Assembly: GCA_900547255.1 (NCBI GenBank)
Contig: URGC01000130.1
Coordinates: 1-5,588, forward strand
DNA from: an uncultured Eubacterium sp.
GTDB lineage: Bacteria; Bacillota; Clostridia; Lachnospirales; Lachnospiraceae
Length of the DNA stretch: 5,588 bases
Reading direction: 5' to 3'
The notes under the pieces were generated by a model that saw only the letters and a list, made by a program, of their open reading frames with translations, was not told the DNA's origin and searched no databases. Position numbers and translations under genes: made by a program. Shown in pieces: positions 5,470-5,588 of the stretch (the stretch's first letter is position 1; each line of letters starts with the position of its first letter).

Positions 5470-5588
5470 TCAATCCTCTATCATAAAACTTTCTGAAATA
5501 TAATTATCAGATGTCCTTGAAATAGCATTATCAAATGACCTTAATCTTTTCCCATCTGTGTCCTACAAATCTTAAAAGGTAACATACA
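5470..5588 (-). pseudogene. Possible 3' end of an unidentified upstream gene, perhaps frameshifted
   Basis: Reading leftwards from the window edge, one frame gives YLLRFVGHRWEKIKVI and stops at 5531. The frame shifted by one base is open from about 5562, contains the two 8-residue repeats, ends in SESFMIED and stops at 5470, 6 bases before the GIY-YIG start. The two frames would join if one base were missing from the GGGAAAA run near 5547-5553. Normal operon spacing for the second stop suggests coding sequence, but the piece is too short to identify and may be simple intergenic DNA. Confidence 0.25.
5495..5542 (-). repeat. 24-bp tandem duplication, two copies
   Basis: On the - strand two adjacent 24-base units (5542-5519 and 5518-5495) match at 20 of 24 positions. 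Both begin AAGG and share TGATAAT and TATTTC. The unit is a multiple of three. In the frame that stops at 5470 it encodes the 8-residue repeats RSFDNAIS and RTSDNYIS. Each copy also holds a -10-like GATAAT, but no matching -35 is seen. Confidence 0.7.

Noticed and set aside
5495..5533. Promoter for the GIY-YIG/CsoR gene using the GATAAT boxes in the tandem repeat
   Set aside because: No acceptable -35 lies at 16-18 bases from either box; transcription may come from outside the window.

Overview
The window looks like chromosomal DNA of a low-to-moderate GC Firmicute, most likely a gut Clostridia of the Lachnospiraceae type. This is inferred from strong GGAG-type ribosome binding sites, tight gene packing, AT-rich intergenic DNA, a Gram-positive lipoprotein binding protein, and protein sequences in the style of that group. 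No rRNA, tRNA, insertion sequence, CRISPR array or phage gene is visible, and no stretch over 300 bases lacks a gene.

Left part (1-1161, + strand): the C-terminal end of a hybrid sensor histidine kinase with a fused receiver domain. It is cut by the window edge just after the phosphorylated histidine. It ends in a long hairpin terminator that overlaps its last codons and probably also stops transcription arriving from the right.

Middle and right part (1162-5463, all - strand, read right to left): a GIY-YIG domain joined in frame to a CsoR/RcnR-family metal-sensor repressor (5463-4855), then an 85-base promoter/operator gap. After it comes a tight four-gene operon: FecCD-type permease (4769-3711), ABC ATPase (3718-2960), lipoprotein substrate-binding protein (2953-1772) and class I SAM-dependent methyltransferase (1746-1162). 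The three ABC proteins form a complete BtuCDF/FecBCD-type importer for a metal chelate, corrinoid, heme or oxyanion; the substrate cannot be fixed from sequence. The methyltransferase may act on the imported compound, but that is inference.

Most notable points: (1) the GIY-YIG/CsoR reading frame contains a good Shine-Dalgarno and ATG exactly at the start of the CsoR part, so the repressor may be made both fused and alone. (2) The sensor carries His-Cys-His-Cys at the spacing of the nickel sensor InrS, with extra histidines. (3) A G6 tract like CsoR/RcnR operators lies next to the promoter of the transporter operon. This is unexpected, because such sensors normally release export genes rather than import genes. 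(4) A perfect 13-bp inverted repeat brackets the ribosome binding site and start codon of the permease. At the right edge a 24-bp tandem duplication and a possible frameshift mark the end of an unidentified upstream gene.
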